Assembly: GCA_911728455.2 (NCBI GenBank)
Contig: OU452228.1
Location: 8,852,629 to 8,916,628, forward strand
DNA from: Marthasterias glacialis
Taxonomy: Eukaryota; Echinodermata; Asteroidea; Forcipulatida; Asteriidae
Direction: 5' to 3'
DNA length: 64,000 nucleotides
A program made the translations under genes and the position numbers. How positions within the stretch are numbered: position 1 is the stretch's first letter; every line of letters starts with the position of its first letter. Below are positions 11,946 through 23,809 of the stretch, piece by piece. The notes beneath the pieces were generated by a model. The model did not search any database, was not told the DNA's origin, and saw only the letters and a program-made list of their open reading frames with translations.

Positions 11946-12900
11946 TGGTTGTAAACGCTCTTGAAAGCACAACAAAAAACTCACAATAAAACAAACCCTT
12001 GGTTATGAGCTGAGTTTGTCAACGTTGATATGGCTGCGATGAAGGAAGTACATTGTGAGGTAGATTTTAAGGGTGTATGCATTAAGCAAGGTAGGCAAAT
12101 TATCTCGTAAAAAAAAAAGAAGCTCTTTGCAGTGGGTTTTATCACACCGGGTATCCATTATGGAAATGGGTCATTTTGAGAACATCGAGTCTGAAATAAG
12201 TATGGCCAAAGTTCATATTCATATCATTCATACGCTCATAAATCAATTAATTCTGTGAACTTCATCCATAGCAACCAAAGGTTGAAAGTCAGGGAGAAGT
12301 TAAACAACAGAACTGGTGAAAATTGCTCAGGATGTGAGAACATGTGGAAGGAAAACCAAATGAGCCCAACAATTTACAGAAGGATAACAAAAATACATGA
12401 ACTTGAAATAAAAAAAATGTGAGGAAAAAAGTTGTAATGGGCACGTCTTATGATCGTTAAAGAGACATTCTGAATACAAACAATACTAGAAGCAAGTTAT
12501 AAAATGTTCACAAATTAAAATAAAAATTTACACTTAAAATTGGCTACATATTCCACCAAGCTTTAGGGGACAATTTCATTAACCTTTTGTTAAATTATTT
12601 ATATTTGATTAAAATAACATTACTAGGGAAAAAATGTGTTCAGAGTTAAAAATTACCAACAATTGTTGAATAGTTTTACAATTGTGGAATTGTTTTACAG
12701 TAGTTTTATTTGTAATCTTTTCCAACCCCCAAACCTTATTATTAGGGTATTAATTCTGCATCAGAAAAGGTTTTTGTTTTGATTTTTTTATTTGATTTGG
12801 ATAATTTATCAAGGGCCAAGTTTATATTGTTTGTGACTAGCTACTCTCTGTGTCTATGTTGCAAATGACTTTTCAAAACAATATTTTGCAGTGGTGGATT

Positions 12901-12929
12901 GGGGGGGGGGCCCCCCCCCCCCCCCCCCC
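12901..12929. repeat. Ten G followed by nineteen C
   Basis: A G run directly abuts a C run, so the DNA can form a GC hairpin or a quadruplex on either strand. The exact lengths may be affected by sequencing. Confidence 0.9.
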
Positions 12930-13008
12930 AACCCAGCTGTCACATAGTCTGTATCAGTAGATCTGAATGCTTCTTTTGAAATGCTTGTAGGGCCTCTGTG
13001 TTATTTGA

Positions 13009-13115
13009 ATTCAGTTGAATCTTGGGGTGAGCAAAGAAAAATTGACTAGAACGAGATTGGAACCTGCGCGTCCGGATTATACGTACCAACGCTCTACCAA
13101 CTGAGCTATCCAGCC
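13009..13115 (-). mobile_element. tRNA-derived SINE, family D
   Basis: Minus strand: GGGCTGGATAGCTCAGTTGG with TAGAGCG (A box) and GCAGGTTCCAATCTCG (B box), then TTTTTCTTTGCTCACCCC. The head looks very tRNA-like, but the acceptor arm cannot pair, so it is not a working tRNA gene. The CTTTGCTCACCCC body recurs twice, in opposite orientations, at 36165-36310; a related head is at 46625-46735 (+). Confidence 0.7.
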
Positions 13116-13202
13116 CTATTGTTGGCGGTCTTCCTATTTTGTCAATATCTGTGTTCGGGGTGCCAGTCAGAAGCCATACAACCTGAAACTGCCTAATAAC
13201 CA

Positions 13203-13340
13203 GCAGCCGATTTCACAAAACTTTACGCAACTGCGTAAGCCTACTTGTGCCATATTTTACTGCATAAATGGCCCAACTTATGCAATAAATGTTGCACAAT
13301 GGACCTAGGCAGTTGCGTAAAGTTTCGTGAAATTGGCTGC
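13203..13340. mobile_element. Foldback MITE, 138 bp, 32-bp arms
   Basis: The left arm GCAGCCGATTTCACAAAACT continues TTACGCAACTGC. The right arm is its reverse complement with only two mismatches in 32 bases. The middle is AT-rich. The arm match is high enough to suggest fairly recent insertion or a selected hairpin. The GATTTCAC start also appears in the element at 2604. Confidence 0.85.
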
Positions 13341-13499
13341 AGGGATCACACCCTGGTGTATAATACAACCTGTGAAGCGGCAGTACAGGGATCACTGTAA
13401 GGGGATGCAATTTTTTTATTTCAATTAATAGACCACAAGAGACTCCTAGTTAGTTTCCCTCGTAGTTTATATCTTTGATGTTTCAAATTAATTTTGTGA

Positions 13500-13770
13500 T
13501 ATGTTTATTTGTTTGTTTGTTTATTTATTTTTTTACTTATATATTTTATTTATTTATTTTTTTTTTTTTAGTTTAGTTTAGTTTAGTTTTTTTTTATTTT
13601 ATTTTATTTTATTTTATTTTATTTTATTTTATTTTATTTTATTTTATTTTATTTTATTTTATTTTATTTTATTTTATTTTATTTTATTTTATTTTATTTT
13701 ATTTTATTTTTTTTTATTTTATTTTATTTATTGTATTTTTCTTTTATTATTTTTATTTATTTATTTATTT
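13500..13770. repeat. ATTTT pentanucleotide microsatellite
   Basis: Over 100 bases of nearly pure ATTTT units (about 13590-13730), flanked by TTTG/TTTA and poly-T tracts and ended by a short G run near 13779-13787. Confidence 0.95.
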
Positions 13771-13889
13771 TTTTTTTTGGGGGGGGGAAGAGGGAGGGGT
13801 CACTTATTTTTAATGTAAATTGTATCGATAGCATAGAAATAGATCCCTGAGAATGCTCTGAGTTTGACGACACTATATGTCCTGGGAGT

Positions 13890-14760
13890 GGAATCTATGT
13901 ATCAATACCATGTGACACGTGTGTATGGAAAATTATATAATATATCGCAACTGTATTGCAAAATGGCGGCACGCAATGAAAAAACAAAAACAAAACAAGT
14001 AAAATCAACACCTGTGATAGCACACTTTGTATCAAATGAAATATCTTAACACTTGTTTTGTAGCACTGGGGCCTTCAACTAGTTCTTAAAACCAATTTTT
14101 TGCACTATTTAGCCTATTGTTATTATTTTGAATTTTGTTTTTGGGAGGAGGAGTCTCTTTGTCACTAATATTTAGGGTAAAGTGTGTAGTGCTAACATAA
14201 AAATTGAGCTTGGAAACACTCATCTTGACTGCATTCTGTGTTGTGCTATTGGACGCAGTGCATCCATATGCGTGTATGGCAAATTTGATATTATGTGGAA
14301 CGCTTTTAACGCAAAATGGTGACATGCAATAATCATCTTCTACATTTTTGTTCGACCGATTCGAAAAGCCACCGTCACTTATTAGTAAGGCTTTTAAGCA
14401 TTACAGCATTGCTTATTTAAACGCCCGCGATACCATCATGCCGTCCTGATAGAGCCGTCCACTCTTGTAAAGCGAGGTGGATTTAGAATGGGTCATACAG
14501 AACAGTATCGTGAACGTTTTATAAGCGATGCGGTAATGCTTGAAAGCTTTACTTGGAAGTCATGGTTGCTAGTCGGATCAGGTATTTTGATGGTCCATCT
14601 TCATAGTAATATACGATCTGTGTGGGAGATGTTGCCATATAATATACGCATGTTGGGCGATACCTGCATTACAAACACTGCGTGATAGAGTGGCCGCTTG
14701 TGCGTCCATAAAATAGCCTCACAGCTAAGTTATACAAAAAATGGCTTTGCATTCTCAGGG
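13890..14760. other. Diverged dispersed-repeat region
   Basis: Words such as ATGTGACACGTGTGTATGG and GCAAAATGGTGACATGCAAT resemble the CATGTGACACCCCTGTGTGG and CAAAATGATGAAGCACATTG words at 40400-40760. Both regions seem to carry pieces of one dispersed family with CGTGTG/TATGGCAAAATT motifs. A 65-residue frame at 14488-14685 shows no recognisable protein. Confidence 0.4.
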
Positions 14761-14764
14761 CTCT

Positions 14765-15900
14765 ATTCCTAAGATTGATACTCACTGCCTGCTTTTATTG
14801 TCATGATGATTACCAATATATAAATGTTGAAAACCCGAGCCCCATATGATCTTTTCATATAAAATGGATATAATCATTATCAGAAAGACAGTTATATTAA
14901 AAAAAACTGGTGATGCTCTGCCTTGATACAGTACTTAAAAACAACCATAAACCTTGGCCATTATGCTACTTTTTATAATCTAGATCTATGCAAATTTGCA
15001 TTAAAATTGATCCTGAGTTAGTGCTTGTTGGGTATAGATTCAGTATTTTTAAGACACCCCCCCCCAGGCTAATCTTGAATTGTAGAACCAAGGTCATCAT
15101 TGTTGGTCTGTTCAAGTCATTGCATCATGCCCGCCCATATTGGCTGCAACTGACATTATTTTTACTAATTCAAGCTCAATGAGTGGAATACATACATGTA
15201 TGTAACTTAGGCCAAATAAAAAAATATATATACATGTTCAGTATCCCCGCCCACTTCCTTTTTTGAATACGCACAGTGCTTTTTTCTTTCTCTTTTTCTT
15301 TGATCTGGAAAAAATGTAAATAAAGTTTGCCGGAATGTTATTACTTAAATTTTTTTGAAAAATACGACTGAATTTGTAGAGATCAAAACAGTGAGAACAT
15401 TATTTGATCGTTTTTATTCTGAATTATGCAAATGCTTTATTGATTACTACCATGGTACAGACGTCTTGTTTTTCATCACATTCAAACCATTGTGTCCAAA
15501 GTGAGGCTGGAAGGGTAAATAGTCTGAGCCCTTTGTTGGCATAATAAGACTTGGTATTTGTTATTGAGAGTGAACGCATGAAACGTGACAACGATGATGC
15601 TTAAAGTCAAATATGAAAACCATCTTGAATTAAACTTAAGACGCTGCCTGCAATCTGTGTTTGAAATTAAAAGCACAATGAACCACATACATGTTAGAGT
15701 CATTTACAGGATGAGGAGTTATCGAAAAATAAATTGATGATTCAACCGGAGAGCTGACTGATTATAAAGTTGTTTCAGATGGCAATATTCGTCTGGAGGA
15801 TTGATACTGGAATGAACTTTTTTATACCAGTACCAATCCTCCAGTCAAGAGAATAGCATTAGAAGACCCTTCAAATCGCCTGTTCGCATTTTGATTGCCG
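14765..15900. other. Non-coding stretch
   Basis: AT-rich sequence without any recognised gene or repeat, apart from a C run at 15056-15064. Confidence 0.5.
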
Positions 15901-15904
15901 CCAT

Positions 15905-15933
15905 TCAATCAATCAATCAATCAATCAATCAAA
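15905..15933. repeat. AATC tetranucleotide microsatellite
   Basis: About seven uninterrupted units of AATC. Confidence 0.95.
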
Positions 15934-16109
15934 AAAGATCTATAAAAAAAAAATGTATAACAGTTTAACAAACTGAATTGAAAAAAAAGCACTAAACTAA
16001 CTTTAAAAAAGTCTGAAATAAGCCTGATATGATAAGGCATAGAACTTCGGCAAATCTTCTTTTTTTGTTACTAAAAGGTGCACATTTGCACAGTTGGTTG
16101 TAAAGTGTG

Positions 16110-16152
16110 TTTTATTAAAAACTAGACGGGAATGAATTTTGCTCTTCAAAAG
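16110..16152 (+). repeat. Single S1 monomer
   Basis: TTATTAAAAACTAGACGGGAATGAATTTTGCTCTTCAA matches the core of the S1 minisatellite monomer. It stands alone and runs into an A-rich tract. Confidence 0.6.
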
Positions 16153-16919
16153 AAAAAAAAAAGAAAAAAAAAAAAAACACCCAAGACCTTTTTTCCCATA
16201 AAAAATGTACCTGTGATGTCAACATCCGTCTGTGCTGGGTTAATAGTGAATGTAAAGAACGAGTTAGGCAGGAGTAATAGCCCATGATATTGAATCATCA
16301 ACCATATGGGACTCCTGTGGGAATGGAGCCCATCAGGTATGTCAAACACCGGAACGTGTAGGAACTAATCGGCCGCGCATCCTCAAAGAATCAAGCCTTT
16401 TAATTTCGTCGTAATTGCTCCAAAGGTTCTGTTCATCCTTCATGTAGATGCGTACGCGGGGAAACAGAACACTGACGTCAACAAGATGTTGATGTCGAAC
16501 TGTTTTTGTGCTGCAGTTTTTTTTTTTCATTTCAAAAGCCTCTCTGCTCGTGGGATAGGTTGGTGTTGTACTCATTTAAAAAAGATGGAATTATTTGATG
16601 CGCTGACAACAATTTGACTTCACAGATTACATCTGTGGTTGTGGTGGGGCTTGTTCAATGGTAGTTAGTTTGGTTGGCGGCTATACAATTTGACGTGAAC
16701 TAGGCCAAGCTGATTAAAACTGTAGCCACACACTTTTTTCCCCCCCTCATTTTTATTGTATTCAAACATTTATAGTTTGTTCTCAATTACCCTACTTATT
16801 ATTGTAGTTCTTCACATTTTTATTTCATACAAATTAGATAAAGTGTTCAATATTGAACAGGTCTGGTCTGGGTTGGAATGTATCATACACAAGTTGGGTG
16901 TCATCGTGGCCAACCTTGA

Positions 16920-17150
16920 TAATAATAGCAATAACAATAGTTGCGTCTTGTATAGCGCTAAAAATGCAGTGACGCTCTCGACGCTGGAACATTATTACCT
17001 CTGGTCACTAGGCCATTTATTTCATTCCTTAGACCATCTCAGCTCCCTGGGGAGTATACACCCTGTGCTGCCAAGTATGTGGGTGGGGGGGGGGGGGCTG
17101 TTTGGCCACTTATCCAGTGTGCCGTCTTTAAGCAGGCATTGGATTAAATT
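16920..17150 (-). mobile_element. SINE family B copy
   Basis: On the plus strand it starts with an AATAATAGC tail, then TATAGCGCT, TAATGTTCC-type sequence reversed, and CAGCTCCCTGGGGAGT, which is the reverse complement of the family B core. The tRNA-like head is missing or diverged. A G run at 17088-17098 and the word GCCGTCTTTAAGCAGGCATT lie at its 5' side. The 159-residue frame that spans it is spurious. Confidence 0.65.
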
Positions 17151-17161
17151 AGGGTGGTATG

Positions 17162-17507
17162 GATTTCAAGGGCTGTGTGATAGCAATACTTACTACCATA
17201 ACCCCAGCCGCCCGCCTGGACAGACTCGAAAATAACACACCACGCTCTCACCATACATGCACTCAGTGATAGCTCTGCAAGCCCCCCCTCCCAATTACTG
17301 TACACAACTTGCACCTCAGTCCTAGCACACGAGCCAGTTGGGACTGTGGTGCAAGTTGTGTGTGGCCGCAAGCAGTGTGGGGGGGGGAGCTCGCAGAACT
17401 AGTGCATGGGTAGAGCGTGGTGTGCTTTTTCGAGTCTGTCTGGCGGCTGGGATTGCATCGCAGTCGGGGCGGCTGGGGCTGAGCAAAGCTACCACACAGC
17501 CTTGAAA
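17162..17507. mobile_element. 346-bp near-palindrome with two arms of about 165 bp
   Basis: The left arm (17162-17333) starts GATTTCAAGGGCTGTGTGAT. The right arm (17336-17507) ends with its reverse complement, and matching words follow in mirrored order: CCCAGCCGCC, GACAGACTCGAAAA, ACACACCACGCTCT, CATGCACT, ACAACTTGCACC. The spacer is nearly absent. The region is much more GC-rich than its surroundings. It carries no recognised Pol III box and no protein. It could be a foldback transposon or two copies of one element joined head to head. Confidence 0.85.
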
Positions 17508-17670
17508 TCAAGGCTAGGTGGAAGTGGGCACCACAGTCCCCTTCTACATCCGCTCGGTTTCACCACTGAGAGCACTTTATAAATTCCCAGGCTGCTGCCA
17601 GCCCTTCCCCACATTTCAGACTGAGTGCTGAGCCTGAACTACTCATGAAATTGTGAAATTGTAATCTTGA

Positions 17671-17697
17671 AAAAAAAAAAAAAAAAAAAAAAAAAAA
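17671..17697. repeat. Poly-A tract, 27 bases
   Basis: A pure A run. The sequence before it was not recognised as a retroelement, so this may be a lone homopolymer. Confidence 0.9.
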
Positions 17698-18399
17698 CAA
17701 GGGATGAACACATGTACAGTTTACCTTGAAGTGCATTACTTTGCGTGACACATTGGCGTTGGCCTTGTGTGTCGTTATTTCATTTAATGATTAGTTGAGT
17801 GGAGAGCCTCCCAGGGGAATGTCGATTGTTGCATTTTTGTCACACCTTAGGTCTGCCTTCTGCCATCAGAAAAACCTCAAGATATGCGTATAATATTTGG
17901 CCCCAAAATCACAATTGGACATATGTCTGCCCAGTTCAATACATGTCGTGTACTAGCTTCAAAGGACAACTCTGGCTGAGATTGTAGCCCAGTTAAGAAT
18001 ACTCTCCCGTCTGAACCACTCTGACAAAAGATGGTAATGATATCAAATATCCTGTGAAGAGACATCAAGTGAAATTACTGTGCTTTTTCAAAACGAATTA
18101 GGAATGTGAAATGGATCATTCTGCAGTTGACGATGGCTTTCCATTTGAAGGTGCCATATCATTGTGTTTTCCAGGAAAAAATCAACGCATCAAATTGTTA
18201 CCTTTGACCTTGCCATAAATGAAAAATCGGCACCAAAAACATCTGCACTTAATATCACATTGTCAAGTGCTTGTCATACATCGGAGAAAAAAAAACCAAA
18301 GGTGTATGTTTTTCACAGGTTAGTAGGGAATTGTTTTCTGTTGCATGCATGTGTGCTAAACATTCTTCGCTTACAAAGCTAATGCAAGGGGAAAATGAT

Positions 18400-18672
18400 G
18401 ACCGTAAGCGCGTAATTCTGCGGTAAGCAGAGCCGTGAAATTGGGCCCAGCTCCAGGACTAAGTTGCAAAATAATCAAAGAGCCCACCCGCATCTCCAGA
18501 AGATATATCTTGTGGATATTTTTCTGCTCAGCAAAATATTACAAGAGGACCAGTCACATGACATATGATATATGACATGGTATATTGACTGGTAACCCGT
18601 GTCTACTGCCAAGCAAGAGTTTTCGTGCTTAGCAAGTTTGTGGTTTGAAAGCTGCCGTGTGAAATTGAGCAT
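18400..18672. mobile_element. Palindromic family P (GGGCCCAATTTC ends), one tip plus one degenerate copy
   Basis: The word GTGAAATTGGGCCC at 18434-18447 looks like the right end of a truncated copy. A second copy follows, with CTGCTCAGCAAAAT, a central GACCAGTCACATGACATATG mirrored by a TATTGACTGGTAACC word, and TGCTTAGCAAG, ending GTGAAATTGAGC. Mirrored GCTTAGCA/TGCTAAGC and GACCAGTC/GACTGGT words also appear at 25363, 47630 and 59910. Confidence 0.65.
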
Positions 18673-18707
18673 GGTTTCAATATTGTAAGCATCAGAGTCG
18701 GTTAAAA

Positions 18708-18797
18708 TATGACAAAGTGTGTCAACATATGTCAAAGTGTGTCAAAGAGGGTCAAAGTGGGTCAAAGGGTGTCAAAGAGGGTCAAAGGGTGTCAGGG
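18708..18797 (+). repeat. GTCAAAGNG minisatellite
   Basis: About nine units of 9-10 bases of the form GTCAAAGTGT or GTCAAAGAGG. It directly follows the family P remnant. Confidence 0.9.
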
Positions 18798-19364
18798 TAA
18801 ATGCTAGGCAAATTGCCATGAGGTACATGTAGGCCTTTAAATTGGAGTGCAGATAGAGTTAGTTACTACTTTCTTAGTAATGGTAAACTCATTTGCCTCC
18901 TAGCCAGGTCTCGGCAAAATCCAAGTCGCCCATGACTCAATTTGTTAAAGAAGACAGTAATGCTCTCAAAGTATCAGACGAAGAGAAGCATAGCTGAAGT
19001 TGTCATCTTGAAGAAAGTAGATCACCCATTGATCCGTTTATTTATAGAAGCCCAAGCAAACAACATTGCAGACATAGTTTGCATTTAATTTCTTCTCTTG
19101 ACAACTTTACAACTGGTTAGAATCGTTTTGACTGACATTATTGGCAAAATCGATATTTGGTTCAGTGTAATGGGTACAGACATCTTGAGAAGTTATTCCT
19201 CCAGTCGTGCTCGACATATTCTCAGGAAACGCGAAAAATAGATTTCAAGATCTAGGTTCAGTTATATTCATCGGCTCTGAACACAACTGTGAAACTAAAT
19301 TACCACATGGGCATTAAGCAGTGACGCAAAATCACAAGCAATTAAAGTAAGGACTCGGACCCAA

Positions 19365-19462
19365 TCCACAGGGAAGAGGGCAGGCCCGGGATTTGAAATG
19401 GGGGTCCACAGAGGTGAACCGGCAGGGTAGAAACCACTCAGCCAACTTGAATGCCTTCCAGA
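19365..19462 (-). mobile_element. SINE family C head
   Basis: Minus strand: AAGTTGGCTGAGTGGTTTCT (A box) and CATTTCAAATCCCGGG (B box), preceded by GGCATTC and with GTTCACCTCTGTGGACC between the boxes. These match the plus-strand copy at 4925 in order and wording. The 3' body after about 60 bases is not recognisable. Confidence 0.7.
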
Positions 19463-20284
19463 GGGTTTTGGCAGAGCCAGTCAATTTATTTTTTTCCTCT
19501 TAAGCACAAATTTGTTCAGCAATATCTTCAGTACTGTGAGATCAGCCCATGAAACGGGTTGACTAGTTAGTACGGAGTGCAAACAAATTAAGGGCAAATA
19601 GTGAAAGCGGAAGTAACAGCCATTTTCACTGGTAATTTTGTCATGTAGTGAATGCAAACAGTCTACCAGCGTGTAACTGTTAGTTATGCAGCTGATTTCC
19701 TTATCTATTTCAAATCTAGACGACAAAACAGAAAACTAAATGTGCCATACTGCCTTGACCATTATGCCTTGTCAAAGTTTGTCATTAATAAATAATAAAT
19801 CAATTGAAAATATGCCTGTTGCAATCCCCTTTAAATACTTTTTCCAATAGTTTTCATCTAAATTAAAGCCTTCTAGGTACGCCCACGAAATGAACCTGGC
19901 TCAAAATGTATTACATGCCAACACCATTTTCACGAACAGCCAATTCATTAAAAAGTCATACATTTTGGAAAATCTGTGTACACGTTTTGAATGTTATCAT
20001 TTACAGCAACATTTTCCCCAAGTTTCAGGTCATAAAACATAGTTTTGTAACTACACTAATTGGCACAAGGATATTATCACCAGTCTTACAGTTTTTTTTA
20101 GTTTTCACAAACTGCCAATCTTCAATTTGCCATTTTTTTTTTTAACGTTGAAGTACATAGTTCGGGCACAGTGCCAAAAAACGAGTGCTCTGCCTTTTTG
20201 CATTTCCACGACGAGACAATTTGTATGACCTTGATAACTTTTGAGTTTTCACGAACTGCCAGTTTCATTTACGCAATCGGTGGA

Positions 20285-21031
20285 TTGCTGCAGATGATGG
20301 AAATATGTGGATGATCTGACTTCAGCCGAAACGTGGTGGTGAGACGAAATCACAAACTCACCTAGACAATCTTGCTTGTTGGTGTAAAGCAAATTCTGTG
20401 TTTTTCCTGAATTTGCCAAATGCCAGAGTATGTTAGTTTTATGAGATGTGAAGTGGCAATGTTCGCACTTTCCACTGGTAATTTAAATTGTGTGTCTCGT
20501 ATGAAGTTACTACCAGGAATTACCATACAAAGTGATCCTAAATGGAATTGGCATATAAATAACCTGGCCTCTCGCAGGTTATATTACTCCATGTCCACTA
20601 AAAAAAGGCAAAAGCTCCTGAAGCGGACATACTAACCGTTTATATCTACTACATCAGACCTGTTCTTGAACATGCTAGCCAGGTCTGGCACACATCTATC
20701 TGTACTGAACAGAACAAGTCCATTGAACGTGTCCAGAAGCGTGGATACCATATTTCACTTGGTCAACAATGTACTAGCGAGCTCTTGCCAGACTTAATAT
20801 ACCAAATTTGCAATCCAGACCACTTAAACTTTTACATAAACTTGGTAATAAACTCCTGGGCTCCACCTACTTCCGACATTATGCTCCCACCAGAAAAAAA
20901 GAAAATCAGGGGGTAGAGTACTTAGGTCAGATACTATTGCTGGGTTGATTGTACCCAGATGTAAAACTGAGCGGTATAAGAAATCAACAATGCCCTCACT
21001 CATGTCACTTTCCAGAATTCGAAATAAATAA
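20285..21031 (+). pseudogene. Non-LTR retrotransposon reverse transcriptase, 3' half (Jockey/CR1-like)
   Basis: This is the C-terminal half of a LINE reverse transcriptase, the enzyme that copies element RNA into DNA at a nicked target. The catalytic-site motif WKYVDDLTSAE is read at 20298-20330. HLDNLACWCKANS follows in another frame, then the stretch around LPGITIQSDPKWNWHINNLA (20440-20580). Next come DILTVYIYYIRPVLEHASQ and VWHTSICTEQNKSIERVQKR (20617-20740), and the usual end GLIVPRCKTERYKK followed by a stop at 21029-21031. At least two frameshifts and several in-frame stops break it, and the N-terminal endonuclease and early RT parts are absent, so it is dead and 5'-truncated near 20285. 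The family assignment rests on motif order; the exact clade is uncertain. Confidence 0.88.
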
Positions 21032-21490
21032 AGGCCTATTGATGTTTTTTATGGCTTCAAGCCCCACTCCTGCGTCCTTTCCCCCTCTTTCCCATTTCAC
21101 CCACCCAACCCCCCTCTCTTCCACTCACCATCCCCAATCATTTGACCACCACCCTTTTCCCACTCCAACAACCTCTCCTCTACCCCCACTCAACCCCCTG
21201 CTCCCCCCTAACAACCCCACCTTGGTTTTAGGCTGAATAATTTATGTAAACCTACCTCTCCCCAAACCTTTTCCCAATTCCCAGTTTGTTTGTTTGTTCT
21301 TTGTATTTTTTTGTAGTTTTAATTTAGATATTTGTTAGCTGTGTAAATTTGAATGCCTTTCGGCCCCCAGCTTGTTGGCATTTTTTGTGTAATTTTATTG
21401 ATAAACATTTTAGCTGTGTAAATTTGAACGCTTCCAACCTCCCCGGATGCTTATTTCAAATAAAATAAAATAAACCATAAATAATAATCA
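21032..21490 (+). mobile_element. 3' UTR and tail of the LINE at 20285
   Basis: A pyrimidine-rich stretch (21060-21230, many CCCC/CTCC words) is followed by GTGTAAATTTGAATGC and its repeat GTGTAAATTTGAACGC, then an AAATAAAATAAAATAAA tail. It continues directly from the RT stop codon. The 95-residue proline/serine-rich frame here comes from base composition. Confidence 0.7.
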
Positions 21491-23800
21491 GTTTGTACAC
21501 AGTTACACACATACCTTGTACACACAGTTTTTTACAAAGAGACAATTGTGTTTCAAACAATTACTTTCTCATTAACTAAATTTACTATGCTAAAAATAAC
21601 AATAGATTCGCATGATTGAAGATCTCCACTTTCATGGTTTATAAAATGTCAAAGTTTATTTGGCAGACGATCTGCGAAGCAATGATTTCAAAAAATAGTT
21701 TAACTTCCAAATGCGGTTTTCTCCGAACACGAAAGATCGGCTGCAGTTTTCTTCATGAAAACGGTGACAATGTGACATCACTGGTTGAATAAGAAATGTT
21801 TGTGCTACCACCAAAGTACATGCTTGGTAGCAATGAAATTCAGACATTTGGGTAACGTTTCTTGTTCCACCAGTGTCATCATCATAAGCAAGGCCTGTTT
21901 TAGTGAGCGTTCCTGGAGAGTGTTATTTTAAATGAAGTACATGGTATATTTTCCTCTGATTTTCAACATTATTCATTCAGGACAAACTTTTACAAGGCAT
22001 ATGGATAAGGTAGTACATCACATATCCTTCAAAACATTTCAAAGTTTTGTGTGCCAGGCTGTACACTTGTTTTGCTGTTATGTTGCAAAGTTGAATGTAC
22101 AATTCTACCCCCAAAATCCACTCCCTGCTTGTTTCTTGGATTCCCTGCTGCAAAGCCCAAACTTACCATGCTTGGCATGGTGCCAGCCCAGACAAGGCAG
22201 ACATACCAGCAAACATGGTGTAGAGATGTGGGTGCTGAGTTATTGCAACAATGAAGGGTTTCTTTGCATAAAATCCTTAAAACTGTTGCAGGTTTTAAAA
22301 TTCACTAAAATGTTAACAGGGATGAGAAATGTCAGAAATTTATCTAAACCTTGGAAAAAAGTGGCTGTAATTCCTTCAGATATAAAGAAATCCGGCTCTT
22401 TGATCTTCTCCTGCTCTTCTCTAGCACTGAGGAAGCTGTTCCCAAAAGCTCCTTGCAATCTACAACTCCAGGGGTTACCAACAAGGTGGTAAAACAAATC
22501 CTTTCAACTTGCCTCCTTAAACTCTCACCCCTTTTATGAATAATAAACAGTGATACATTTTAAATAGACGTTGTGGACACTGTTTGTCTTGTACCCTGTA
22601 AATCAAGTGATGATAGTAGTTGTAATGTATTTATTTATTTTTTTAAAGAAGGGACCAGACTAACTTGATCCCAGCCTCATTTCAGTTGCACTGACCTTAA
22701 TGGAAGAAAGACAAGATGGCTACATCATAAAAGGCCTAAATGTGCTGTAGTTTTCCCCCTTTTTACTCATGAGTTTTTTAAACACAAATTGGGTTGTTTT
22801 TAAGATTGTTTCTGGCACTAGTGGCAGAGGTGTTTTTTTTTTGCCCATGAATTATTCAGATTGTTGTAAAAGTTCCTGTCTCCTTTAGAAGTGAAAACAG
22901 AATAAATTGGCTTGTACGGCAAGCACACTTATCACAGGGTATTTTCCTTTCTCCCTTGTCCACCATTGATCCGTGCAGCGTATAACACCATGCCATATCA
23001 AAGCAGAACACGCTCTCCAGGGTGAACTGAAGCGATCTGCCCACGACACCGATCTGTAAACATTACCCCCTTGCTACCTCCCCCTTGCCTTGGAACTCCC
23101 GAGACCCCGGAGCCCATTCTTCCGTCCCTTCATCCGTTGGTGAATGCCCGGTCAGCGCAACACAATCGGCGCGCTGTGTACGCACACTCACGATCAGTTT
23201 CACAGTCCAGCGCTGTTAAAAGAGGTGGCAAATGGACTGTAAAGTAGGCTCGTTTCTGGCCATGTTGAACCCCTGTCCCGGCGAACAGTTCAGGGAACAA
23301 ATTGAGTTCATTACATCGACCTAGATACTTGAGGGACACCGTGAGTCTCCACTGTTTTCAGGAACTGAAGAGGGTGTTCTTTTTGTGCTGAGATGTCAGA
23401 CACAGGAATCAACCTTTATTCGGGATGATAGAACCCTCGCTTTGTCTCTGTTACTTCAAACAAATAAGTGTCTTTGTTAACTTGCTTGGGCAATGGTTTG
23501 GGAGGAATTTTTCCAGGGCAACGCTTTTATCGTGCAAAAGTCTTTTTTCTATTGTGTTATTTATTTCAGTGGATTTTGTTTTATCAGAATTTAAATGGTG
23601 GTTTTAAGCAACAATGGATCTTTTTTTTGTCATGAACAGTTTTTTTTCTTCATTTTTTTGGTATTGAATCAGGAACCATTTTTATTTTATTGCTTAACTT
23701 GATTTTTATATTTCAGTTAACATTTGTCTTGAGTATGGTCACAGATTGTTGACATAATGTAGCAGGAACAATGCTTAAAAACCCCCTTCAAAATGCATTC
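21490..23800. other. Non-coding stretch, no gene recognised
   Basis: A 186-residue open frame (21932-22492, +) and an overlapping 85-residue frame on the other strand show no recognisable family. The part 22900-23350 is less AT-rich and more complex than its neighbours and could be a conserved regulatory element or an untranslated exon, but nothing proves it. Confidence 0.4.
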
Positions 23801-23809
23801 TACTATTCA

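Noticed and set aside
13040..13115. tRNA gene on the minus strand (TAGCTCAGTTGG ... GGTTCCAATC)
   Set aside because: The A and B boxes are good, but the acceptor stem does not pair, and the following body recurs at 36165-36310, so it is a SINE head.
16756..17235. 159-codon open frame (+)
   Set aside because: It runs through a SINE family B copy, a G run and one arm of the palindrome, so it cannot be a real gene.
21932..22492. 186-codon open frame (+)
   Set aside because: No recognisable domain, an overlapping frame on the other strand and no repeat or splice structure. Chance is likely in 64 kb.
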